A stretch of 64,000 nt of DNA from Mycolicibacterium novocastrense (GTDB taxonomy: Bacteria > Actinomycetota > Actinomycetes > Mycobacteriales > Mycobacteriaceae). The notes under the pieces were generated by a model. That model was given only the letters and a program-made list of their open reading frames with translations. It was not told the DNA's origin and searched no databases. The DNA is taken from positions 1 to 64,000 of the forward strand of contig NZ_BCTA01000069.1 of NCBI RefSeq assembly GCF_001570485.1, written 5' to 3'. Positions 24,766 through 33,183 of the stretch are shown one piece after another. Within the stretch, counting starts at the first letter, position 1. Each line of letters starts with the position of its first letter. The translations under genes and the position numbers were made by a program.

Positions 24766-27129
24766 GTGACTTCTGCTTCAGCGGAGAAGGTCGCGACCCG
24801 TTACGCAGGAACCCGGGTCGCGCGCGTCGAGGACAACCGACTCCTCACCGGCCGCGGCACTTTCGTCGACGACGTCGTGCGACCCGGGATGCTGCACGCG
24901 TGTTTCGTGCGCAGCCCGTTCGCCAGGGCCAAGATCAACGGCATCGACGCCTCGGCCGCGCTGGCCATGCCGGGTGTGCACGCGGTGTTCACCGCCGACG
25001 ACCTCAATCCCGACGTCAAAGAGGCCTGGCACGCGGTCGCCGGCAAGGACGTCCCGGACACGCCGCGCCCACCGCTGGCCGAGGGTGAGGTGAAGTTCGT
25101 CGGCGACCCGGTCGCGCTCGTCGTGGCCGACAGCCGCTACCTCGCCGAGGACGCCGTCGATCTGGTCGATGTCGACTATGAACCACTGCCCGCGGTCGCC
25201 GACTTCACGAAAGCCGTCGGATCGTCGGTGGTCGTGCACGAGGCCTACCCCGACAACGTCGCGGGCGGCATGGGCGGAGCCCCGCCTGACGAGGAGACGT
25301 TCGCCAACGCCGCCTGCGTCGCATCGGCGAACATCTATCAGCAGATTCACGCGCCGGTGCCGATCGAGTGCCGCGGCATGGTCGTCGAGTGGACGCCTGC
25401 GACCGACGAACTGACCCTGTGGGCGTCGACGCAGACGCCCCATGAGTTGAGGGCGTTCTGCGCCCGGCTGCTCGGCATCCCGGCGCACAACGTGCGGGTC
25501 ATCATGCGCGACACCGGCGGTGGCTTCGGTCAGAAGGTCGTGCCGATGCGCGAGGACATGTGCATCATGCTGGCCGCGCGCAAGGTGTCGTCGACGTTGA
25601 CCGCGCCATTGAGCTCGGCCCCGCTGAAGTGGATCGAGGACCGCCGCGAGAACCTGATGTCGGCGGGTCAGGCCCGCCACGTCGACGGCACCGCCCGGAT
25701 GGCCCTCGACGAGGACGGCACCATCCTGGCCGTCGACATCGACTTCGCTTACGACATCGGCGCCTACCCCACCCCGTACCCGGTGCTGACCACCGCCGCC
25801 GTCGGCATGTTCTTCCCCGGCCCGTACCGGGTGCCGAAGGCCAGCTTCAACTACAAGACCGTGTTCTCCAACACCGCGGGCCTGCACGCGTACCGCGGGC
25901 CCTGGCAGTACGAGACGCTGGCCCGCGAAGTGCTTTTCGACATCGCCGCGCGCAAGCTCGACATGGATCCCGTCGAACTGAGACGGCGCAACATCCTGCG
26001 CGGCGACGAGATGCCCTACTTCAACCCCAACGGCATGCCCTACGACCACGTCGCGCCCGCCGACACCTTCGAGCAGGCCGTGAAGATCCTCGACCACGAG
26101 GGCTTCCGCAAAGAGCAGGCCGATGCGCTGGCCGAGGGCCGCTACATCGGTCTGGGCTTCTCGGCCTACATCGAACCGACCGGCGCCGCGACCGGACACC
26201 TCGGCACCGAGGGCTGCACCATCCGGATGGAGCCCACCGGCAAGATCAACGTCTACGTCAACGGCGGGTCGACCGGCAACAGCCTCGAGACCACCGTCGT
26301 GCAGTTGACCGCCGACGCCCTGGGCGCCGACATCGCCGACGTGTCGACGATCCAGGGCGATACCGCGGTCACCCCGTACGGGGCGGGAACCCAGGGCAGC
26401 CGCAGCGGTCCGATGACCGCGGGTGCGGTCGCCGAGGCGGGCGCGTTGTTGCGCAAGCAGATCATCGCGATGGCCGCACCGCGCCTGGAGGTCGACGAGG
26501 CCGAGGTGGAGCTGACCGGCTCGCGCGCGGTGGTGAGCGGAAACCCGGACAGGAGCGTGAGTTTCGCCGACCTGGCCTACCGCGCCTACTACGAGCCCCA
26601 GCAGCTGCCGCCCGGTGCCTCGTCGTCGTTGGAGGCCACCGCGCGGTTCGCCTCACCACCCGAGGCGATGATCCACTGGGCCAACGCCACGCACGCCTGC
26701 ACTTGTGAGGTCGACATCGAGACCGGGCGGGTCACCCTGACCCGCTACATCGTCAGCGAGGACGTCGGCCCGATGATCAACCCCAACGTGGTCGAGGGTC
26801 AGATCGCCGGCGGCACCGTGCAGGGCATCGGTGGTGCGCTCCTGGAGGACATGGCCTACGACGACGACGGCAACCCGCTGTCGAGCACCTTCGTCGACTA
26901 CCTTCTGCCGACGGCCACCGAGGTACCCGCGATCGAGTACGGCCACGTTGAGATCCCCGGACCCGGCGTCGGCGGGTACAAGGGTGTCGGCGAGGGCGGC
27001 GCGATCGGTTCGACTCCCGCCGTCATCAACGCGATCAACGATGCCCTGGCACCTCTCGGCGTGACCCTGACCCGCCTACCCGCCAGCCCCGCCGCGATCG
27101 TCGAGGCGATCGAGAACGCCAAGAAGTAA
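24766..27129 (+). CDS. Molybdenum hydroxylase large subunit (CoxL/XdhB-like)
   Basis: 787 residues of the xanthine dehydrogenase/CO dehydrogenase large-subunit family. The segments RVEDNRLLTGRGTFVDD, GGGFGQKV and YKGVGEGGAIGSTPA, with the catalytic Glu743, are all present. The active-site loop reads AYRGPW at 375-380. True CO dehydrogenase has AYxCSFR (form I) or AYRGAGR (form II), so a CO substrate is not supported. The electrons would pass through the 2Fe-2S and FAD subunits encoded downstream. The GTG start has GAGGAGAAGG before it. Subunit order L-G-M-S differs from the classical M-S-L. Confidence 0.88.
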   Translation: MTSASAEKVATRYAGTRVARVEDNRLLTGRGTFVDDVVRPGMLHACFVRSPFARAKINGIDASAALAMPGVHAVFTADDLNPDVKEAWHAVAGKDVPDTPRPPLAEGEVKFVGDPVALVVADSRYLAEDAVDLVDVDYEPLPAVADFTKAVGSSVVVHEAYPDNVAGGMGGAPPDEETFANAACVASANIYQQIHAPVPIECRGMVVEWTPATDELTLWASTQTPHELRAFCARLLGIPAHNVRVIMRDTGGGFGQKVVPMREDMCIMLAARKVSSTLTAPLSSAPLKWIEDRRENLMSAGQARHVDGTARMALDEDGTILAVDIDFAYDIGAYPTPYPVLTTAAVGMFFPGPYRVPKASFNYKTVFSNTAGLHAYRGPWQYETLAREVLFDIAARKLDMDPVELRRRNILRGDEMPYFNPNGMPYDHVAPADTFEQAVKILDHEGFRKEQADALAEGRYIGLGFSAYIEPTGAATGHLGTEGCTIRMEPTGKINVYVNGGSTGNSLETTVVQLTADALGADIADVSTIQGDTAVTPYGAGTQGSRSGPMTAGAVAEAGALLRKQIIAMAAPRLEVDEAEVELTGSRAVVSGNPDRSVSFADLAYRAYYEPQQLPPGASSSLEATARFASPPEAMIHWANATHACTCEVDIETGRVTLTRYIVSEDVGPMINPNVVEGQIAGGTVQGIGGALLEDMAYDDDGNPLSSTFVDYLLPTATEVPAIEYGHVEIPGPGVGGYKGVGEGGAIGSTPAVINAINDALAPLGVTLTRLPASPAAIVEAIENAKK

Positions 27130-27143
27130 GGAACACAGCCACA

Positions 27144-27863
27144 GTGGAACTCAACAACGAATTCCGGGTCGCCGTGCCGGTGGACACGGCATGGGAGGCA
27201 CTCAACGACGTCCAACGCGTCGCACCGTGCATTCCGGGTGCTCAGCTGTTGTCCGTCGACGGCGACGCCTTCACCGGCGCGGTGAAGGTCAAGGTCGGCC
27301 CGATCACGGTGTCCTACAAGGGCGAGGCATCGTTCCAGGAGCGCGACAAGGCCGCTCGCCGTGTCGTCATCAAGGCCCAAGGTAAGGAGACCCGCGGCAG
27401 TGGTAACGCGGCCGCGGTCGTGACCGCGCAACTCAAGGACGAGGGCGACGCGACCAGCGTTGTGATCAACACGGACTTGACCATCTCGGGGAAGGCCGCT
27501 CAGTTCGGCCGCGGCGTACTGGCCGACGTGTCGTCCAACCTGATCGGACAGTTCGCCAAGAACCTCGAATCGGATCTTCTCGGCGGCGCCGCTACCACCG
27601 CGCCGACCACCGCGCCAACCACGGAGACGGCGGCGGTCGCGGCTCAGCCCGATGCCGGTGACTCCATCGACATGCTGAAAGTCGTTGCGCTACCGATGGC
27701 CAAGCGCGCGGCACCCGTCGTGGCCGCCGTAGCCGGTGGAATGGCGGTCGGTTTCCTGATCGGCCGGCGTCGCAGGAAGAGCCACACCGCGGTGCTGGCC
27801 GACGATCTGCAGTCCGCCTTGGTGCGACTGCTCAACGCACCGACCGAGCGGCTGCGGCCGTGA
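27144..27863 (+). CDS. CoxG-like SRPBCC protein with C-terminal anchor
   Basis: 239 residues. An SRPBCC/CoxG domain (about 1-150: ELNNEFRVAVPVDTAWEALNDVQRVAPCIPGAQ) is followed by a Thr/Ala-Pro linker and a membrane helix (about 193-212) ending in RRRRK. CoxG is thought to tether CO dehydrogenase-type enzymes to the membrane, which the visible helix supports. It starts 14 bases after the large subunit, and its stop overlaps the FAD subunit start by 4 bases. Confidence 0.85.
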   Translation: MELNNEFRVAVPVDTAWEALNDVQRVAPCIPGAQLLSVDGDAFTGAVKVKVGPITVSYKGEASFQERDKAARRVVIKAQGKETRGSGNAAAVVTAQLKDEGDATSVVINTDLTISGKAAQFGRGVLADVSSNLIGQFAKNLESDLLGGAATTAPTTAPTTETAAVAAQPDAGDSIDMLKVVALPMAKRAAPVVAAVAGGMAVGFLIGRRRRKSHTAVLADDLQSALVRLLNAPTERLRP

Positions 27864-28735
27864 AAGCCGCTCCGTTCACCTACCACCGCCCCGATTCGGT
27901 GAAGGAGGCGGTGGACATGCTCGCCGAATACGGCGAGGACGCGAAAATCCTTGCGGGCGGGCAGAGTCTGGTGCCGATGCTCGCGATGCGCCTGACGCAT
28001 TTCGACAACCTCGTCGACATCTCCCGGATCGACGAGCTTCGCAGCATCGATCTGGTGGACGGCGCGGTACGTGTCGCCGCAGGCACCCCGCACTCGTTCG
28101 TCGGAATGGATGACGAAGTGGCGGAATCGGTTCCGCTGCTGACCCTGGCCACCCCGCACATCGGCCACTTCCAGATCCGCACCAGGGGCACGCTCGGCGG
28201 CGCCATCGCACACGCCGATCCCGCGGCGGAGTACGCGGCGGTCGCACTCGCGCTCGACGCGCAGATGGATGTCGTCTCGGCAACCGGGTCCCGGCAGATC
28301 GCGGCCAAGGATTTCTTCACGGGCCTCTGGGAGACGTCGCTGCAGCCCGGGGAGATGCTGACCGCGGTGCACTTCCCCGTCTGGGGTGGGCGGTCCGGCT
28401 TCGCACTCGAGGAATTCGCCCGCCGCCACGGCGACTTCGCGATCGCCGGAGCCGCGGTGGCGGTCGAACTCGACGACGACGACCGCGTAAGTCGTTGCGG
28501 TATAGGCCTGTTGGGCCTGGGTTCGACACCGCTGCGGGGCAGCGCCGCCGAAGATGCCGTCACCGGCCGACCGGTCCACGACGTCAGCGCCGAAGAGGTC
28601 GGGCGGCTGGCCCTGTCCGGCCTCGAGGACATTCCATCCGACCTGCAGGGGTCGGCCACCTACCGGGCCAAGGTCGGGGCGACGATGGTCGCCCGCGCCT
28701 GGTCCCGCGCCATCACGGAGGCAAGCGATGCATGA
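27860..28735 (+). CDS. Molybdenum hydroxylase FAD subunit (CoxM-like)
   Basis: 291 residues. The two FAD-binding motifs of the family are clear: ILAGGQSLVPMLAMRL at about 33-48 and TLGGAIAHADPAAEY at about 113-127. The C-terminal domain (about 175-285) is typical of CO dehydrogenase FAD subunits. It passes electrons from the 2Fe-2S centres to the acceptor (quinone or NAD). The GTG start overlaps the CoxG stop, and its own stop overlaps the 2Fe-2S gene by 8 bases, so the set is translationally coupled. Confidence 0.88.
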   Translation: MKAAPFTYHRPDSVKEAVDMLAEYGEDAKILAGGQSLVPMLAMRLTHFDNLVDISRIDELRSIDLVDGAVRVAAGTPHSFVGMDDEVAESVPLLTLATPHIGHFQIRTRGTLGGAIAHADPAAEYAAVALALDAQMDVVSATGSRQIAAKDFFTGLWETSLQPGEMLTAVHFPVWGGRSGFALEEFARRHGDFAIAGAAVAVELDDDDRVSRCGIGLLGLGSTPLRGSAAEDAVTGRPVHDVSAEEVGRLALSGLEDIPSDLQGSATYRAKVGATMVARAWSRAITEASDA

Positions 28736-29198
28736 GATGCCGGTCGAAGTGACGGTCAACGGGCGCACGTTCGCCGCGACCGTGGAGCCGCGCCTCACGC
28801 TCGCGGACTTCCTGCGTGAGAAGTGTGGGTTGACCGGAACACACCTCGGGTGTGAGCACGGCGCCTGCGGCGCCTGCACGGTGCTGCTCGACGGGGACGC
28901 GGTTCGCGCCTGCCTGATCTTCGCCGTCCAGGCCGAGGGTATGGAGGTCACCACCGTCGAGGGCATCGGCGGCGCGGACGGTGAACTGTCGCCGGTGCAA
29001 GCCGCCTTGCGCGAATGCCATGGGCTGCAATGCGGTTTCTGCACCCCGGGTTTCGTCACCTCCATCACCGCGTTGCTGCGCGACAATCCCAAGCCGAGCG
29101 ACGAGGAGATCCGCGAGGGTCTGTCCGGAAACTTCTGCCGGTGCACCGGCTATCAGGGGATCATCAACGCGGTACACCGTGCCGCCGAGATGACCTAG
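28728..29198 (+). CDS. Molybdenum hydroxylase 2Fe-2S subunit (CoxS-like)
   Basis: 156 residues with both [2Fe-2S] clusters: a plant-ferredoxin type site (GCEHGACGACTVLLDG...C) and the four-helix site (CGFCTPGF ... CRCTGY). DFLREKCGLTGTHLGC is the standard lead-in. It links the molybdenum centre to the FAD subunit. ATG 28728 is chosen because it places MHEMPVEVTVNG at the family start and overlaps the previous stop. Confidence 0.9.
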   Translation: MHEMPVEVTVNGRTFAATVEPRLTLADFLREKCGLTGTHLGCEHGACGACTVLLDGDAVRACLIFAVQAEGMEVTTVEGIGGADGELSPVQAALRECHGLQCGFCTPGFVTSITALLRDNPKPSDEEIREGLSGNFCRCTGYQGIINAVHRAAEMT

Positions 29199-29204
29199 AC
29201 CGCC

Positions 29205-30191
29205 ATGCTGATCGCCGTCACCGGGGGCACCGGCTACGTCGGCGCCCACTGCGTGCGTGCCCTGCTTTCCGCCGGCCACCGCGTACGTCTGCTCATCGCG
29301 CCCGACGCGGAGGGCGCTCCGGTCCTCGCCAGGCTCGCCGAGCTCGGGGACGTCGAGACGGTGAGCGGCGACATCAGGCGGACCGCCACGGTGGCGGGGC
29401 TCCTCGACGGCTGCGACGCGGTACTGCACGGCGCCGGAGTCGTCGGAACCGACAAGCGACGAAGCACGCTGATGTGGGAGGTGAACGCCCACGCCACCGA
29501 GGCGGTGCTGACACGCGCGGTGGCCGGCGGTTTGGACCCCGTCGTGCTGGTCAGCAGCTACAGTGCGCTGTTCCCACCGCCTGACGGCGTGATCGGTCCC
29601 GATACGCCCACCGCGCCCGGCCGCAGTCCGTACGCGAAGACCAAGGCTTATGCCGACCGCGTGGCGCGCCGACTGCAGGAGCAGGGCGCGCCGGTCGTCA
29701 TCACGTACCCGTCGAGTGTGGTGGGTCCGGCGTTCCACACCGCCGCGGGTGTCACCGAACGTGGTTGGGCGCCGCTGGTGCGGTGGGGCGTCGCGCCGCG
29801 ACTGCGCGGAGGGATGCAGATGATCGACGTCCGCGACGTCGCCGACGTGCATGCCCGGTTGTTCGTTCCCGGCCGCGGACCGCGCCGCTATGTGTGCGGG
29901 GGCGAGCTGATCGCGTTCGACGACATGATCTCGGCCCTCGAGCGGGGCACGAACCGTCGATTCCGGCGGATCCCGGTCAGCCAGGGCATGTTTCGAGGCC
30001 TCAGCATCGTCGGGGAGGCGCTGTCCGGCGTTGTCGACCTCGGCGACGGTCTGACCTATGAGGCGGCGCTGCTGCTCACCGCCGCGACGCCCACCGACGA
30101 CTCGGCCACCACCGGCGACCTCGGTGTGACGTGGCGGTCGCCGGTCGACGCCATCATCGCGACTTTCGAACGGCAGCAGTCGGTTCCGTAA
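29205..30191 (+). CDS. NAD-dependent epimerase/dehydratase-family protein
   Basis: 328 residues of the extended SDR type: nucleotide motif GGTGYVGAH at about 7-15 and the catalytic YxxxK in SPYAKTKAY, preceded by VLVSSYSALF. It probably reduces or oxidises a hydroxyl or carbonyl group with NAD(P). The substrate is unknown. It starts 6 bases after the 2Fe-2S subunit and so belongs to the same transcription unit, which suggests action on the product of the molybdenum hydroxylase. Confidence 0.8.
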   Translation: MLIAVTGGTGYVGAHCVRALLSAGHRVRLLIAPDAEGAPVLARLAELGDVETVSGDIRRTATVAGLLDGCDAVLHGAGVVGTDKRRSTLMWEVNAHATEAVLTRAVAGGLDPVVLVSSYSALFPPPDGVIGPDTPTAPGRSPYAKTKAYADRVARRLQEQGAPVVITYPSSVVGPAFHTAAGVTERGWAPLVRWGVAPRLRGGMQMIDVRDVADVHARLFVPGRGPRRYVCGGELIAFDDMISALERGTNRRFRRIPVSQGMFRGLSIVGEALSGVVDLGDGLTYEAALLLTAATPTDDSATTGDLGVTWRSPVDAIIATFERQQSVP

Positions 30192-30221
30192 CGGTTCGGA
30201 CCCGCTGAGCAGCCGAGGAGG

Positions 30222-31970
30222 TCAGCTGCGGTCGGGTTCTGTGCGGGGGCCGAAACCGGACGGCGATTCGCCCGCCGTGGCGTGTTTGCCGATATGCGAC
30301 TCGGCCCGCATCCGGTCCACCATGTGGGGATAGTGCAGCTCGAATGCCGGTCGCTCCGAACGGATCCGGGGCAGCTCGGTGAAGTTGTGCCGTGGCGGCG
30401 GGCACGAGGTCGCCCACTCCAGCGAGTTGCCGTACCCCCACGGATCGTCGACCGTGACCGGTTCGCCGTAGCGCCAGCTCTTGAACACGTTCCAGACGAA
30501 CGGCAGCATCGAGATACCCAGGATGAACGCCCCGATCGTCGACACCACATTGAGCGGTGTGAACCCGTCGGACGCCAGGTAGTCGGCGTAGCGGCGCGGC
30601 ATGCCGTCGTTGCCCAGCCAGTGCTGCACCAGGAATGTGGTGTGGAACCCGATGAACGTCAGCCAGAAGTGCAGCTTGCCCAACCGTTCGTCGAGCAACC
30701 GGCCCGTCATCTTCGGGAACCAGAAGTAGATCCCCGCATAGGTCGCGAACACGATGGTCCCGAACAGCACGTAGTGGAAATGCGCGATCAAGAAGTAGGT
30801 GTCGGAGACGTGGAAGTCCAGCGGCGGGCTGGCCAGCATCACGCCGGTGAGTCCACCGAGGAGGAAGGTGAGCATGAACCCGATCGAGAACAGCATCGGT
30901 GTCTCGAAGGTCAATTGACCCCTCCACATCGTGCCTATCCAGTTGAAGAACTTGATGCCCGTCGGCACCGCTATCAGATAGGTGGTGAACGAAAAGAAGG
31001 GAAGGAGTACGGCCCCCGTCGCATACATGTGGTGCGCCCACACCACGACGGACAACGCGGCGATGCCCAGGGTGGCGTAGATCAGCGTGGTGTAACCGAA
31101 GATCGGCTTTCGGCTGAAGACCGGCAAGATCTCGGTGACGATGCCGAAGAACGGCAGCGCCACGATGTACACCTCGGGATGGCCGAAGAACCAGAACAGG
31201 TGCTGGTAGAGGATCGGTCCGCCGTTGGCCGGGTCGTAGACGTGCGCGCCGAGGTGGCGGTCGGCGGCCAGGGCGAGCAGCGCGGCGGTCAGGATCGGGA
31301 AGGCCATCAGCACCAGGACCGACGTCACCAGGATGTTCCAGGTGAAGATCGGCATCCGGAACATCGTCATACCGGGTGCGCGCATGCACACCACGGTGGT
31401 GATCATGTTGACCCCACCCAGGATGGTGCCCAGACCGGCGACGGCAAGACCCATGATCCACAGGTCACCGCCCGCGCCCGGCGAATGCATGGCATTGCTC
31501 AGCGGCGCGTACGCCGTCCAGCCGAAGTCGGCCGCACCACCGGGGGTGATGAAACCGGCGACCGCGATGAGCCCGCCGAACAAGAACAGCCAGTACGAGA
31601 AGGCGTTAAGCCGCGGGAACGCCACGTCGGGCGCACCGATCTGCAGCGGCAGCACCAGGTTGGCGAACCCGAACACGATCGGCGTCGCATAGAACAGCAA
31701 CATGATCGTGCCGTGCATGGTGAACAGCTGGTTGTACTGCTCATTGGACAGGAACTGCAGCCCCGGCATCGCGAGCTCGCCCCTGATGAACAGCGCCATC
31801 AGCCCGCCGATGAAGAAGAAGACGAAGCAGGTGACCACGTACATGATGCCGATCAGCTTGTGATCGGTGGTGGTGATCAGCTTGTAGATGAGCGCGCCCT
31901 TTGGCCCCATTCGGGCCGGGAATGGGCGGCGCACCTCCAGCTTGGGAACCGAGGTCACTTCGGCGGTCAA
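30222..31970 (-). CDS. ctaD: Cytochrome c oxidase subunit I (aa3-type)
   Basis: 582 residues with twelve membrane helices. The metal ligands are visible: haem a His in LFTMHGTIML, the CuB His and cross-linked Tyr in WFFGHPEVYI, the CuB pair in VWAHHMYATG, and the haem a3 and a His in LIAHFHYVLFG. It is the oxygen-reducing subunit of the mycobacterial bcc-aa3 supercomplex. The other subunits are not here, and mycobacteria often have several ctaD copies. TTG 31970 gives the family N-terminus MTAEV; a GTG four codons later is possible. Confidence 0.93.
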   Translation of the reverse strand: MTAEVTSVPKLEVRRPFPARMGPKGALIYKLITTTDHKLIGIMYVVTCFVFFFIGGLMALFIRGELAMPGLQFLSNEQYNQLFTMHGTIMLLFYATPIVFGFANLVLPLQIGAPDVAFPRLNAFSYWLFLFGGLIAVAGFITPGGAADFGWTAYAPLSNAMHSPGAGGDLWIMGLAVAGLGTILGGVNMITTVVCMRAPGMTMFRMPIFTWNILVTSVLVLMAFPILTAALLALAADRHLGAHVYDPANGGPILYQHLFWFFGHPEVYIVALPFFGIVTEILPVFSRKPIFGYTTLIYATLGIAALSVVVWAHHMYATGAVLLPFFSFTTYLIAVPTGIKFFNWIGTMWRGQLTFETPMLFSIGFMLTFLLGGLTGVMLASPPLDFHVSDTYFLIAHFHYVLFGTIVFATYAGIYFWFPKMTGRLLDERLGKLHFWLTFIGFHTTFLVQHWLGNDGMPRRYADYLASDGFTPLNVVSTIGAFILGISMLPFVWNVFKSWRYGEPVTVDDPWGYGNSLEWATSCPPPRHNFTELPRIRSERPAFELHYPHMVDRMRAESHIGKHATAGESPSGFGPRTEPDRS

Positions 31971-32085
31971 TGAACGCTCCCTTCGGCGCGGGGCCAGGGG
32001 TCATGTACCCAAATCTCGTGACCTCGATCTTAGGTAGCGCCGCCGCGCACCGAAAGCCATTCAGCGAACCGGCGCGGCCGGCCGA

Positions 32086-32571
32086 TCAGCCGGCCGCGTT
32101 CACCGGTGTCCCGTCATCGCTGTGCATGCCGTACGGCACCGCCGTCAGCATCGTGACCGAGAGCTCGGTCCCGCTCGGCGTCCGGAAGGCGCGCTGCTCA
32201 CCGGGGCGGGCACCGAGGATGGCCGCGCCCATCGGCGACTGCGTGGAGTACACCTCGATGTCGCCGTGTTCGGCGCTGCGCACGCCGAGCAGGAACGTCT
32301 CGATCTCAGCGGTGTCGTCGTACCGCACCGTGACGACCATGCCCGGTTCGGCGATACCGTCGTCCGGCGGATCCTCCCCGACGACGGCGTTGATGAGCAT
32401 CTCGTGGATCTGCTGGATACGCGCCTGGCGTGCCCGCTTGATCGCGCTCGCGTTCTCGTCGGTGTCTTCGTCACCGACCGCGTTCGCACACAGCTCGCGC
32501 AAAGTGGCGAGTTCCTGTTGCAGGCGCTCGTAGGCGGCCCGCGAGATCCAGATTCGCTGCGCACTCGTCAT
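32086..32571 (-). CDS. GreA/GreB-family transcription factor-like protein (second of tandem pair)
   Basis: 161 residues. The N-terminal coiled coil (about 5-75: AYERLQQELATLRELCANAVGDEDTDENAS...) has an acidic tip, followed by a C-terminal FKBP-like Gre domain (about 80-155: GMVVTVRYDD, VYSTQSPMGAAILGARPGEQ). Gre factors enter the RNA polymerase secondary channel. It is about the size of M. tuberculosis Rv3788, a Gre-like protein reported to inhibit rather than rescue polymerase. The paralogue ends 20 bases upstream; shared stretches such as NAVVGEDPPDDG and AEPGMV show duplication. Confidence 0.82.
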   Translation of the reverse strand: MTSAQRIWISRAAYERLQQELATLRELCANAVGDEDTDENASAIKRARQARIQQIHEMLINAVVGEDPPDDGIAEPGMVVTVRYDDTAEIETFLLGVRSAEHGDIEVYSTQSPMGAAILGARPGEQRAFRTPSGTELSVTMLTAVPYGMHSDDGTPVNAAG

Positions 32572-32591
32572 TTTTCGGTCCTTCCGTGCAA

Positions 32592-33071
32592 TCAAGCTGG
32601 GAGTCGGCTGGTTGCCGAATCGATGGCGGCCCCGTAGGGCTTGGCTTGCAGAAGCGTCACGTGTAACTCCTTGCCGGTGGGGGCCAGGTACGTGCGCCGA
32701 TCCCCCGGCCGCGCCCCGAGGATCGCGACGCCCAGCGGCGACCGCGGCGAGTAGACCTCGATCTCGGCGGGTTCGATACCGCGGATACCGAGCAGGAATG
32801 TCTCGGTGTCACCGGTGTCGTCGTAGCGGATGGTCAAGACCATGCCCGGCTCGGCCACGCCATCGTCGGGTGGGTCCTCGCCGACGACGGCGTTCGCAAG
32901 CAGATGTTCGATCCGCTGGATCCGGTTCGACCGCATTCGGTCCTCGGCCGTGCGGGTGGGGTCGGGCACCCCGGATCGCGGTCTGGCCGTCAGCTCGGCC
33001 AGTTCGGCCTGCAGCCGGATGTAGGCGCGTCGCGTCATCCAGACGCGGTCGGCGCTCGCCATGCTCGTCAT
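32592..33071 (-). CDS. GreA/GreB-family transcription factor-like protein (first of tandem pair)
   Basis: 159 residues with the same coiled coil plus C-terminal Gre domain plan as its downstream neighbour (RVWMTRRAYIRLQAELAEL; GMVLTIRYDD; VYSPRSPLGVAILGARPGD). The coiled-coil tip here is less acidic (RPRSGVPDPTRTAEDR), so the two copies may act differently on RNA polymerase. ATG 33071 is chosen since upstream residues of the longer frame are not family-like, and GAAAGGA is close before it. Two hairpins separate it from the DadA-like gene. Confidence 0.82.
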   Translation of the reverse strand: MTSMASADRVWMTRRAYIRLQAELAELTARPRSGVPDPTRTAEDRMRSNRIQRIEHLLANAVVGEDPPDDGVAEPGMVLTIRYDDTGDTETFLLGIRGIEPAEIEVYSPRSPLGVAILGARPGDRRTYLAPTGKELHVTLLQAKPYGAAIDSATSRLPA

Positions 33072-33098
33072 GAGTGGTCCTTTCTCGAAAGGGGTTGC

Positions 33099-33141
33099 CG
33101 TCAGGGGCGGGCCACGGGCTGGGATAGCGCCGCCCCTGACG
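33099..33141 (-). terminator. Long hairpin downstream of the DadA-like gene
   Basis: A perfect 12-base inverted repeat (CGTCAGGGGCGG / CCGCCCCTGACG) with a 19-base loop lies 43 bases after the DadA-like stop and 28 bases before the first Gre-like start. It is probably a terminator, or a leader structure for the Gre-like pair. Confidence 0.55.
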
Positions 33142-33148
33142 ACTCGCA

Positions 33149-33165
33149 GTGCCCGCGAGGGGCAC
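33149..33165 (-). terminator. Short hairpin directly after the DadA-like gene
   Basis: GTGCCC-GCGAG-GGGCAC lies 18 bases after the DadA-like stop and is followed by the longer hairpin. The pair looks like a tandem terminator. Confidence 0.45.
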
Positions 33166-33183
33166 AAGAGTCGGTTGGCCGCT

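Noticed and set aside
24766..27129. Calling the large subunit a carbon monoxide dehydrogenase
   Set aside because: The active-site loop is AYRGPW, not the CSFR or GAGR form, so only the broader molybdenum hydroxylase family is claimed.
30481..30494. KstR-like match TNNAACNNGTTNNA inside ctaD
   Set aside because: It lies in the middle of a conserved coding region (FKSW segment), far from any start, so it is taken as a chance match.
30282..31973. Plus-strand frame opposite ctaD
   Set aside because: Extremely Glu/Asp/His/Arg-rich and without motifs; ctaD on the minus strand has all its metal ligands.
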